Positions 26,003-32,976 of a stretch of 52,744 bases of DNA are shown piece by piece. Position 1 is the first letter of the stretch. Each line of letters opens with the position of its first letter. Position numbers and translations under genes: made by a program. Origin of the DNA: Clostridiales bacterium. GTDB lineage: Bacteria; Bacillota; Clostridia; Peptostreptococcales; Acidaminobacteraceae. Location: contig JASUSA010000017.1 in the NCBI GenBank assembly GCA_030446305.1, forward strand, positions 1 to 52,744. The letters run 5' to 3'. The notes beneath the pieces were generated by a model, which did not search any database, was not told the DNA's origin, and worked only from the letters and a program-made list of their open reading frames with translations.

Positions 26003-26023
26003 AAGCGTTGATCTTTTATCCGA

Positions 26024-27478
26024 TTATGATTCAATTTTAGCAATTTTTTTAGCCAACGCTTTTTTATACTCAATATTGCCTTGGCGCCAAATCATGACTC
26101 GCTGTGCCTGAGGTGAACCGGCACCGTGCAGTGATTCCGTACGATAACCCACCGCTGCTGTTCCGAGTGTCAGATTTTCAACCAATCTCAGTATTTTCAT
26201 GCGATCCATTGTCGGAACGCTGGCAACGCCTTTAAAGTATTTTTTGCAGATGTCCCCAATCTCCGGCGCATTAAAATCTTTTTCAGACGGCATGGTAACC
26301 ATGAGTCCGCCTGCAATATCTTCTGCAAGACGTGTGATCTCATAAGGAAAACGGGTAACATTTTGCTTGCAGACATTCGCCAGCAGCAAATCAATCTGAT
26401 AATTGCCGGATGCCGTAGGATATCCCTCTGAAGAACAGGCAATACCGCTGCAATACAAGGTTTCATTTAAATGAATCATTTCAATGAGCTTGTCTTTAAT
26501 ATGTGACGCCTTTGGTACACCATTATACTCTGCCGCAACAGCAGCCGCACCAATCAGGACATCGCCTACACCTACTTTACAGCCGCCGTAGCTCTGTCTG
26601 TGATAGCCGGCAAATCTTTCAACCAGCATCCCGGCAAAATCGGTTTCACCATTTAAAAATATGCGATCATTTGGTACAAATACATTGTTAAAGACAACGA
26701 GTGCTTCTTGGCCGCCAAATTCACTGTTCCCGAGATCAAGCGAAGCATTTTCTTCGAGTTTTCGCGTATCGCAAGACTGCCTGCCATAAATCATAAAAAC
26801 GCCTTCTGCATCTGTTGGCACGGCAAAAGAAATGGCATAGTCCTTGTCTTCTGGTCCCATGGCAATCGTCGGCATAATTAAATGTTCATGTGAGTTGATA
26901 CAACCTGTTTGATGTGCTTTTGCGCCGCGTACGACAATGCCATCAGGACGCCTTTCCACAACGTGCATAAACAAATCCGGATCTTCTTGTTTACTAGGGG
27001 CTAAACTTCTGTCACCTTTAGGGTCTGTCATTGCGCCATCAACTGTCCAGTCGTTCGCCTGTACCATTTCCATATAAGCTTTAAATTGTGCGTGATATTT
27101 TGTACCGTATTTTTCATCGACCTCGAATGTTGTGCTGTAGATGGCATTAAACGCATCCATGCCGACACATCGCTGAAAACAAGCACCTGTCTTTTGTCCT
27201 AAAAGGCGTTGCATTTTCACTTTTTTTACGAGGTCTTCTGTACTTTGATGAATATGGCAGAAACGGTTGATTTTTTCACCGGTTAAATGCGATGTCACGG
27301 TCATTAAATCCTCGTATTCCGGGTTATTTGCCAATTCATAAGTCATTGCCACCGAGTTGATCGACGGTCTGATAATCGGATGGTCAACTGGGTTCTCAAC
27401 CAATTCTCCGAACATATAAACTTTTGTGTTGAGCTTTCTCAAACTTTCAATGTAATCTGCCTTCGTTTTAATTGCCAT
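26024..27478 (-). CDS. abfD: 4-hydroxybutyryl-CoA dehydratase / vinylacetyl-CoA delta-isomerase
   Basis: A 484-aa member of the 4-hydroxyphenylacetate 3-hydroxylase superfamily that is extremely close to the Clostridium aminobutyricum enzyme as I recall it. The oxygen-sensitive [4Fe-4S] and FAD enzyme dehydrates 4-hydroxybutyryl-CoA to crotonyl-CoA by a ketyl-radical route. The cluster ligands are all in place: Cys100 and Cys104 (GACFQRCVGMDAF), His293 and Cys300 (GYHRQSYGGCKVG), one residue offset from the clostridial Cys99, Cys103, His292 and Cys299. The substrate and flavin regions GAKAHQTGCINSHEH and YGRQSCDTRK are also present. AAGGAGG precedes the ATG. No alcohol dehydrogenase or CoA-transferase is adjacent; the gene stands alone behind a sigma-54 promoter. 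Confidence 0.95.
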   Translation of the reverse strand: MAIKTKADYIESLRKLNTKVYMFGELVENPVDHPIIRPSINSVAMTYELANNPEYEDLMTVTSHLTGEKINRFCHIHQSTEDLVKKVKMQRLLGQKTGACFQRCVGMDAFNAIYSTTFEVDEKYGTKYHAQFKAYMEMVQANDWTVDGAMTDPKGDRSLAPSKQEDPDLFMHVVERRPDGIVVRGAKAHQTGCINSHEHLIMPTIAMGPEDKDYAISFAVPTDAEGVFMIYGRQSCDTRKLEENASLDLGNSEFGGQEALVVFNNVFVPNDRIFLNGETDFAGMLVERFAGYHRQSYGGCKVGVGDVLIGAAAVAAEYNGVPKASHIKDKLIEMIHLNETLYCSGIACSSEGYPTASGNYQIDLLLANVCKQNVTRFPYEITRLAEDIAGGLMVTMPSEKDFNAPEIGDICKKYFKGVASVPTMDRMKILRLVENLTLGTAAVGYRTESLHGAGSPQAQRVMIWRQGNIEYKKALAKKIAKIES

Positions 27479-27541
27479 AACGGCCTCCTTATCCTTATCC
27501 TGTGAACACTTAAATCTTTTCTGCTGTCTTATTAACCTTAA

Positions 27542-27557
27542 TGCAATTCGCGTGCCA
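27542..27557 (-). promoter_or_regulatory. Sigma-54 (-24/-12) promoter of the dehydratase gene
   Basis: On the minus strand TGGCAC-GCGAA-TTGCA, a perfect match to the sigma-54 consensus with the required GG-N10-GC spacing, 64-79 bp upstream of the dehydratase start. Confidence 0.93.
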
Positions 27558-27601
27558 AAACTTTCAAATGTGACCAGCCCTTCAAATGAGTCCGTTCAAG
27601 C

Positions 27602-27662
27602 GATCTTTCAAAATTATAAAAGATCAAACACCATTGCATTTATGCAACAATATTTGATCTTT
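27602..27662. promoter_or_regulatory. Nested inverted repeats, probable enhancer site of the dehydratase activator
   Basis: TTGCAT-TT-ATGCAA at 27634-27647 is flanked symmetrically by AAAGATCAAA (27619 onward) and TTTGATCTTT (ending 27663); a further GATCTTT is at 27602-27608. The complex is 45-105 bp upstream of the -24 element, the normal place for activator binding. Confidence 0.65.
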
Positions 27663-27729
27663 CATTAAGTCATATTAACATTTGCTTTCTAATAACGCCA
27701 ACACAAGTCGTGATGCGAATAAGAAACAA

Positions 27730-27747
27730 CGGTGCATTATTGCACCG
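27730..27747 (-). terminator. Short hairpin after the PAS-sigma-54 activator gene
   Basis: CGGTGCA-TTAT-TGCACCG, 18 bp past the activator stop. On the minus strand it is followed by a T-rich stretch (TTGTTTCTTATT). It may be a weak terminator or an additional activator site. Confidence 0.5.
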
Positions 27748-27764
27748 AATTGTTCTCGACAGCA

Positions 27765-29219
27765 TTACCGATTGGTTTCAGACTCTTTGCTGTTTTTTTC
27801 TGACGCTCGATATTTTTGTATACGCTGACGCTTCCGGACAAACGTCGACGCATCAATGCCCAGTGCTTTTGCAGCCCCTCTGACATTGCCGTATTTTTCA
27901 AAGGCCTTTGTCAGCAGTGCTTCTTCTACACCGATAACCGCTTCATCAAGCGGTACGATATCCGTTAAATAGCGCATGACGTTTTCGCGATTTGCCGTGA
28001 CAATTTTATTGGGCAGATCATCACAGGCAATTACATCATCCTGACTCATGGCGACAACGCGCTCAACGACATTTTTCAGCTCTCGAATGTTGCCAGGCCA
28101 ATAATAATCATGCATCGCATCCAATGCATCACGTCCAAACCGTTTTTGCCAATGGTATTTCATGTTGATTCCATCTAGGAAATAGCGAATCAGTGCGAGA
28201 ATATCCTCCGGACGCTCCCTAAGTGGCGGAACGAGAATCGGAATCACATTTAGACGATAATATAAATCTTCGCGAAAGGCGTGTGATTGTACCATATGTT
28301 CAAGATTGCGATGCGTTGCGGCTACAACGCGAATGTCTGTCTTTTTAGGACTGATGCCGCCAACGCGCGTGAATTCGCCTTCCTGAAGTACCCTCAGCAG
28401 TTTAACCTGCATATTATAAGGCAATTCTCCAATCTCATCCAAAAAAATGGTTCCGCCGTGTGCAATTTCAAAGAGTCCGGGTTTGCCGCCCGCACTGGCA
28501 CCTGTAAAGGCGCCACCCTCATAGCCAAAGAGTTCCGATTCAATTAGATTTTCCGGTATGGCACCACAATTAACTTTGATAAAATTGCCATTGCTTCGAT
28601 GGCTGTTGTTGTGCAGAAATTTTGCCAGCACTTCTTTTCCGACACCGCTTTCACCGGTAATCATCACCGTAAAATCTGTCATGGCCACTTTTTGTGCCGT
28701 ATAGAGCACATCAATCATTTTTTTGTCTTCGACGATGAGATCAGAAGTATCCAGAAGCTGTTTCTTCAGCGCATCGGCTTCTGCCAAATATTTTTCGGCC
28801 AATCGCTCTTGCATCTCAAGGCGGTCTTTAACTTCTGTCAATTCGGTAATATCCCTAACATTTGTCACAACGACAATAACATTGCCTTCTTTATCCATAA
28901 CGGGTTTACTGGTGATCAGTGCCTTTTTGCCCGTTCGAAATGTTTGACTAAGTGAAATCGTCTCTTTTGCCTCGATTGCTTTGAGCGAACCCGATTCGGA
29001 AATATAGCCCTCTGCCACGAGATCACGCATATTTCTATTGAGCATTTCGCTTCTTGAAAGCCCCGTAATACGCTCATAAGCTTCATTAATCGTCAAGGTA
29101 TTGGCATCGCCATCCGTAATAAAAATCCCATCGTATGAATGCTCAATAACGATATCGAGATATGCTTCCGGTTCGATATTGATATATTTCTCAATAAGTG
29201 GCCGCACACTGTACATCAT
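27765..29219 (-). CDS. PAS-domain sigma-54-dependent activator, probably of the dehydratase gene
   Basis: A 484-aa enhancer-binding protein. Residues ~20-130 form a PAS sensor (YDGIFITDGDANTLTINEAYERITGLSR), ~130-160 a coiled-coil linker, ~165-400 the AAA+ domain with Walker A GESGVGKE near residue 187, GAFTGA near 235, TIFLDEIGELP and LREDLYYRLNVIP-like segments. The Fis-type helix-turn-helix VRGAAKALGIDASTFVRKRQRI lies near the C-terminus. GAGG precedes the ATG. An extended -10 element TGTTATAAT lies upstream. It is 285 bp upstream of the dehydratase on the same strand with the -24/-12 promoter between them, so the dehydratase is its likely target. The PAS ligand is unknown; PAS domains in such regulators can bind small metabolites or cofactors. 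Confidence 0.93.
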   Translation of the reverse strand: MMYSVRPLIEKYINIEPEAYLDIVIEHSYDGIFITDGDANTLTINEAYERITGLSRSEMLNRNMRDLVAEGYISESGSLKAIEAKETISLSQTFRTGKKALITSKPVMDKEGNVIVVVTNVRDITELTEVKDRLEMQERLAEKYLAEADALKKQLLDTSDLIVEDKKMIDVLYTAQKVAMTDFTVMITGESGVGKEVLAKFLHNNSHRSNGNFIKVNCGAIPENLIESELFGYEGGAFTGASAGGKPGLFEIAHGGTIFLDEIGELPYNMQVKLLRVLQEGEFTRVGGISPKKTDIRVVAATHRNLEHMVQSHAFREDLYYRLNVIPILVPPLRERPEDILALIRYFLDGINMKYHWQKRFGRDALDAMHDYYWPGNIRELKNVVERVVAMSQDDVIACDDLPNKIVTANRENVMRYLTDIVPLDEAVIGVEEALLTKAFEKYGNVRGAAKALGIDASTFVRKRQRIQKYRASEKNSKESETNR

Positions 29220-29681
29220 ACGCGTGCCTCGCTTTCATTTCATTTTTTATGTCATTTATAGCTATTCCGCACGCGGATGCTCCTCGGCAAAACGCGGCTG
29301 CAGCATCAATATGCATGTTTGCATTCAACGTGTCAAACACGACTGTGTCATTTTTGTCATTATAACATGTTGGCCATTGAAAAGACAGCCATTGCATTCT
29401 CGGCATTTATTCTAATAGATAAAAAAATGAGGGGTATCCTATGAAAGCTTTTAATGTGCAAAGAAAAAACCGCAGCTTTTGGGGAAAGCTACGGTTTTTT
29501 CTTTGTGAGGTTTGCAATGCTTTAATTTGTATAAGAAGCATAAGATTATTATTTTAATAACCTTCGCTCAATACGCGATCTCTTAGCGAGTGCCACATCT
29601 GTCAAAAAGAGGATACAGCTACCCTTTCAGTCGTTCTAATTGCAGGGGCTTGCTCCATAGGCTTTCCTGAATTTACTGTCT
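29220..29681. other. Intergenic region, no gene supported
   Basis: This 460-bp gap contains the promoter of the PAS-type activator (minus-strand TGTTATAAT at 29359-29367) and a long terminator hairpin at 29460-29504. The remaining sequence up to the YhcH-family stop shows no convincing reading frame. A 38-codon frame at 29441 overlaps the terminator and is not supported. Confidence 0.6.
29460..29504. terminator. Bidirectional rho-independent terminator
   Basis: A 20-bp stem with one mismatch (AAAGAAAAAACCG C AGCTTT against its complement) and a 5-nt loop TGGGG, with T runs on both strands. It most likely ends the YhcH-family transcript. Confidence 0.9.
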
Positions 29682-30131
29682 CTATTTTGTCACTGGCAAT
29701 TTCAAGACAATCTTCGTAAATGTTTGTTTCTGTTTCGTGTGACGAACAGGTCGATGTCCGTCGTGGGGGAATGCAACATAACACATGCCTTGCTCAATAC
29801 ACATTTGTTGATTGAGCGCACCCGTTAGAAACAAGGCGTCTTTTGCTTCATCATAGGGAATAATCTCCTGAAGATCAGAACACTCACCCCATGCAATTTC
29901 TTCGCTCCCCTTTACAACAATCTGAACATCAACATAACGCTTATGCGCCTCAAAATAACCTTCATCCATTGGTTTTGTCTCACCTGACTGAACCATAAAG
30001 TAACCGCCTTCAAAGTCGTATCTCCCCGGTTCCAAATGTGTCATCTGGGCTTGAATTGCATCTAATCCCTCTTCCAAGTTATTTAGTAAATGTGTGTAGA
30101 ATCTTAGATTCTCAAATTTGTCGATAATCAT
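29682..30131 (-). CDS. YhcH/YjgK/YiaL family cupin protein
   Basis: A 149-aa cupin-like protein of the YhcH/YjgK/YiaL (DUF386) family, found with sialic acid or sugar-acid catabolism in other bacteria, with members acting as anomerases or being of unknown role. Family marks are YFMVQSGETKPMDEGYFEAHKRYVDVQIVV with the metal-binding Glu/His, and VAFPHDGHRPVRH near the C-terminus. No sugar genes are nearby. It is divergent from the degenerate PrpR-like regulator, 297 bp apart, which may control it. The ATG at 30131 has only a weak ribosome site (AGGAGCAT). Confidence 0.85.
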   Translation of the reverse strand: MIIDKFENLRFYTHLLNNLEEGLDAIQAQMTHLEPGRYDFEGGYFMVQSGETKPMDEGYFEAHKRYVDVQIVVKGSEEIAWGECSDLQEIIPYDEAKDALFLTGALNQQMCIEQGMCYVAFPHDGHRPVRHTKQKQTFTKIVLKLPVTK

Positions 30132-30369
30132 TTTATGCTCCTATTATTAAAATATCCCTTATTTTATCTGTATTGGTCATCCGAAAAAAGAAAACAGACA
30201 CTGACAAAAAACAACAATAAGGTCGTTGAATTTTATGTTTCATTTTTAAACTTATCTATAATAAATCTAATCTTTTGTTTTATTTTACAGAATTTCAATG
30301 CAATAAACAATACTCAAATATCATTATTAATGTTTTTTATGAGACATTATAGCTTTTTTCATATTAAAT

Positions 30370-30378
30370 TGGTATAAT
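30370..30378 (+). promoter_or_regulatory. Extended -10 promoter element before the PrpR-like regulator
   Basis: TGGTATAAT, followed 50 bp later by the RBS AGGAGG. The -35 region is not obvious. The rest of the interval 30132-30428 is AT-rich without a supported gene. Confidence 0.5.
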
Positions 30379-30428
30379 CAATTTATAATTGTTTAATTTT
30401 GAAACACAATTGACTAACAGGAGGCATT

Positions 30429-32228
30429 ATGGCTGATCATCGCATAAAAATATTAGGCGTCGCACCTTACGAAGGAATGAAAACAATGATGCAGCGATTG
30501 GCATCTCAGCGAGATGATATCGACTTAACCGTTTTTGTCGGCGACTTAAATGAGGGGGTGGAAATCGCAAAGCGTAATATTCAAAGCAATTACGACGTTA
30601 TTATTTCCCGCGGCGGAACAGCTGAAATGATTGGCAATATTTCAAGCATTCCCTTAGTAGAAATTTCATTATCCGTCTATGATATTCTCCGATCCATTAA
30701 ATTGGCTGAAAACTATTCCGGGCAATATGCCATTGTAGGCTATCCGGGTATTACGGATAGCGCTCAGCTTCTTTGTGATTTGCTGCAATATAAAATCGAC
30801 ATCTTCACCGTTCACACCGTTGACGAAGTTGAAACCACACTGAAGAAACTAAAAAAGCATAATTATCAAATGATCCTTTGCGACATGATTGCAAAGACTA
30901 CCGCCAAGCGTTATGGCCTCAATGCAATTCTTATAACATCTGGAGACGAAAGCATAGAAAGTGCTTTTGATCAGGCTGTAAAACTCTACAAGAGCTATGT
31001 TGCCATAAAAGAGGATAACCATTTCCTTGAAGATATTATCAAGAGCGGCGAACGCAATATTCTCGTATACGATTCAAAAAAACAGCTTGCCTACTCATCC
31101 GGCACGCTGATACACGGCGAACGCATTACGGCGCTCTTGAAAAAGGAAATTGACGATTGTCTGATTCAGGGCGCAAGAAAATTCATCAAAAACATCGATA
31201 CCACACAGTATACGATTCTAGGGAAAAAAATTAGAAATCACAGTACTGACTACGTCGTCTATTTTATAAAAGAAGATTCTACGCCGCTTTCGCGCAGCAA
31301 GCTCGGCGTCAGCTATTCAAGCAAGAGTGAAGTAGAAAACTATTTTTTCAACAGTTTTTACAGCATTATAAACCGCAGTGACGATTTAAACAACCGTTTA
31401 AAGCAAATGAGTGCAAGCCGAGCACCTATTCTCATATTTGGCGAATCTGGTAATGGCAAATCACAGGTTGCACGGCAGATTTACACGGAGAGCCCACTTG
31501 TAAACAACCCTTTTATCACCATCGAATGCACACTGGTCTCTGACAAAACCTGGCATTATTTGCTCAATCATCACGATTCACCCCTGCTTGATAATGAGAA
31601 TACACTCTTTTTCAAAGATTTGCATACGCTTTCCGAATCCAAATTAAAAAATCTCGTTGGTACGCTGATCGACACCAATGCACACCGACAAAATCAAATC
31701 ATTTTCTCTTACAGCGTGGATACGGCAAATGCATCATCACCTGAAATTTTGGCAACCGTCAATGCACTTTCGTGTTTGACAATATCGCTCGCACCACTAA
31801 GAGAACACACAGATGAAATACCAAAGCTTTCAAGTCTTTACCTCAGCACACTCAATTTAAATTTAGCCAAGCAGATTATTGGATTCGAACCGGAAGCACT
31901 CAGCCTGCTGCAAGACTATTCATGGCCATTCAATTACACACAGTTCAAGCGTATTTTAGAAGAAATGGTCATTATAACGACGACACCGTATATTTCTGCG
32001 TCTACTGTCAGAACAGTGCTTAGCAAAGAAAAGAGCATCACTCATGCAAAACAGACTTTAAATCCTTCCGAAACCACGATCCCTTACGAAATCAATACAA
32101 AGTTGACACTTAATGAAATTAATCAGGAAATCATTGCCTTGTATGTCGAAAAATCAAATGGCAACCTAAGCGCTGCTGCAAAAAATTTAGGCGTGAGCAG
32201 AACGACCCTTTGGCGTTACTTGAAGTAG
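30429..32228 (+). CDS. PrpR-like regulator with degenerate AAA+ domain
   Basis: A 599-aa protein built like a PrpR activator: a PrpR_N sensor at residues ~1-190 (VIISRGGTAEMIGNISSIPLVEI), a linker domain, an AAA+-like segment from ~310, and a Fis-type helix-turn-helix at the end (LSAAAKNLGVSRTTLWRYLK). Walker A GESGNGKS is intact near residue 338. However, the region that should hold ELFGYEEGAFTGA is replaced by unrelated sequence (HHDSPLLDNENTLFFKDLHTL), and Walker B reads LFFKDLH instead of LFLDEIG. It therefore probably cannot remodel sigma-54 holoenzyme and may act as a repressor or a sigma-A regulator, in the way TyrR does in enteric bacteria (analogy). AGGAGG precedes the ATG. Confidence 0.88.
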   Translation: MADHRIKILGVAPYEGMKTMMQRLASQRDDIDLTVFVGDLNEGVEIAKRNIQSNYDVIISRGGTAEMIGNISSIPLVEISLSVYDILRSIKLAENYSGQYAIVGYPGITDSAQLLCDLLQYKIDIFTVHTVDEVETTLKKLKKHNYQMILCDMIAKTTAKRYGLNAILITSGDESIESAFDQAVKLYKSYVAIKEDNHFLEDIIKSGERNILVYDSKKQLAYSSGTLIHGERITALLKKEIDDCLIQGARKFIKNIDTTQYTILGKKIRNHSTDYVVYFIKEDSTPLSRSKLGVSYSSKSEVENYFFNSFYSIINRSDDLNNRLKQMSASRAPILIFGESGNGKSQVARQIYTESPLVNNPFITIECTLVSDKTWHYLLNHHDSPLLDNENTLFFKDLHTLSESKLKNLVGTLIDTNAHRQNQIIFSYSVDTANASSPEILATVNALSCLTISLAPLREHTDEIPKLSSLYLSTLNLNLAKQIIGFEPEALSLLQDYSWPFNYTQFKRILEEMVIITTTPYISASTVRTVLSKEKSITHAKQTLNPSETTIPYEINTKLTLNEINQEIIALYVEKSNGNLSAAAKNLGVSRTTLWRYLK

Positions 32229-32242
32229 TTTTGCGCTTTAAT

Positions 32243-32282
32243 GACAGCGCTTGGGCGACAGCACTTTGCGACAGTACTTTTA
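32243..32282. repeat. 13-14 bp tandem repeat, three copies
   Basis: GACAGCGCTTGGGC, GACAGCACTTTGC and GACAGTACTTTTA follow each other 15 bp after the stop codon of the PrpR-like gene. Short and diverged, but placed like the longer arrays of the window. Confidence 0.6.
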
Positions 32283-32352
32283 CATCTCCCGTTCGTTAAG
32301 ATAAGACGCCAATGCCGAAATGAAAAAAGTATTCATCTTATCACAGGTATGT

Positions 32353-32403
32353 TTGACAGATGCAGATATGGGTATATTACAATCAAATTGATAACCATTA
32401 TCA
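32353..32403 (+). promoter_or_regulatory. Promoter with Fur box before the zinc-ribbon miniprotein
   Basis: TTGACA (32353-32358), 16-bp spacer, TATTAC (32375-32380), then TGATAAC-C-ATTATCA at 32389-32403, which matches the 7-1-7 Fur consensus at 13 of 14 positions and covers the predicted transcription start. Confidence 0.8.
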
Positions 32404-32483
32404 CTTGATGGCGGCATACATTCACATAATGATTGTCTGCGTGCCAACCATTTATGCTTTTCAAAAGAAAGGAGGCTTTGATC

Positions 32484-32681
32484 ATGTCAACTCACAAATG
32501 TCCAGAATGCGGCGAAGCCATGATAACCAGAGTCGTTCCGATCAATTACTGTGTCAATACTGCAGAATTCCCAGACGCACCTTGTCCGGGAGAAGATCCA
32601 ACGACGCATACGGAAATCGAAGGGGCTGAAACGGAAATGGTTGAACGATGGTATTGCCCGCAGTGTACGATTTTTGATTAA
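32484..32681 (+). CDS. Fur-boxed small zinc-ribbon-like protein, unknown function
   Basis: A 65-aa protein with two CxxC knuckles, CPECG at residues 6-10 and CPQC near residue 59, separated by about 50 residues and including two more cysteines (NYCVN and APCPG). The layout is that of a rubredoxin- or zinc-ribbon-like metal site. The family is not recognised. AAAGGAGG lies eight bases before ATG 32484; an in-frame upstream ATG at 32433 lacks an RBS. It is preceded by a sigma-A promoter overlapped by a Fur box and followed by a terminator, so it is a single-gene iron-responsive unit next to the feo genes. It might bind iron or zinc (inference). Confidence 0.8.
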   Translation: MSTHKCPECGEAMITRVVPINYCVNTAEFPDAPCPGEDPTTHTEIEGAETEMVERWYCPQCTIFD

Positions 32682-32717
32682 ACGGTGCTTTCATAACACG
32701 GTGGTGTTATAAACATT

Positions 32718-32763
32718 AAAAGGCTGCATGACAGCGATCCTTATCGCTGCATACAGCCTTTTT
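32718..32763. terminator. Rho-independent terminator, probably bidirectional
   Basis: AAAAGGCTG ... CAGCGAT-CCTT-ATCGCTG ... CAGCCTTTTT. It separates the zinc-ribbon gene from the convergent feo genes and has T runs in both directions. Confidence 0.9.
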
Positions 32764-32805
32764 CATTGTTTATACAACATATTTTCTGGCGCTGTCTAAG
32801 TATGA

Positions 32806-32967
32806 TCAAAGTTTAAAATTCACAACCTGATCATCGCAGCTGCACTGGCTTTTCCCACTGTGCGGACAGCCGATACATTTCACGCCTTTTCGCTTGGCTT
32901 TGACAATATAGACAATTGCCGAGCCAAACAGCAAAACCAGAATGCCAAAGACAATTAAATTTGCCAT
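32806..32967 (-). CDS. FeoB-associated Cys-rich membrane protein
   Basis: A 53-aa protein read on the minus strand: MANLIVFGILVLLFGSAIVY, one membrane helix, then a basic stretch and a Cys-rich tail (KCIGCPHSGKSQCSCDD). This is the layout of the small FeoB-associated Cys-rich proteins (FeoC-like position) of Bacillota. Its start codon is nine bases after the feoB stop and AGGAG precedes it, so it belongs to the feo operon. The cysteines C-x2-C and C-x-C could bind iron or sense its redox state (inference). Confidence 0.9.
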   Translation of the reverse strand: MANLIVFGILVLLFGSAIVYIVKAKRKGVKCIGCPHSGKSQCSCDDQVVNFKL

Positions 32968-32976
32968 AAAAAACTC

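Noticed and set aside
25728..26111. Long repetitive reading frames on both strands (Leu-Cys-Ser or Cys-Thr-Lys-Asp repeats)
   Set aside because: They are produced by the 12-bp tandem array, whose unit is a multiple of three; no RBS and overlap with the dehydratase 3' end.
29441..29557. 38-codon reading frame starting with ATG near GAGGGG
   Set aside because: It runs through a 20-bp terminator stem and has no family match; coincidental.
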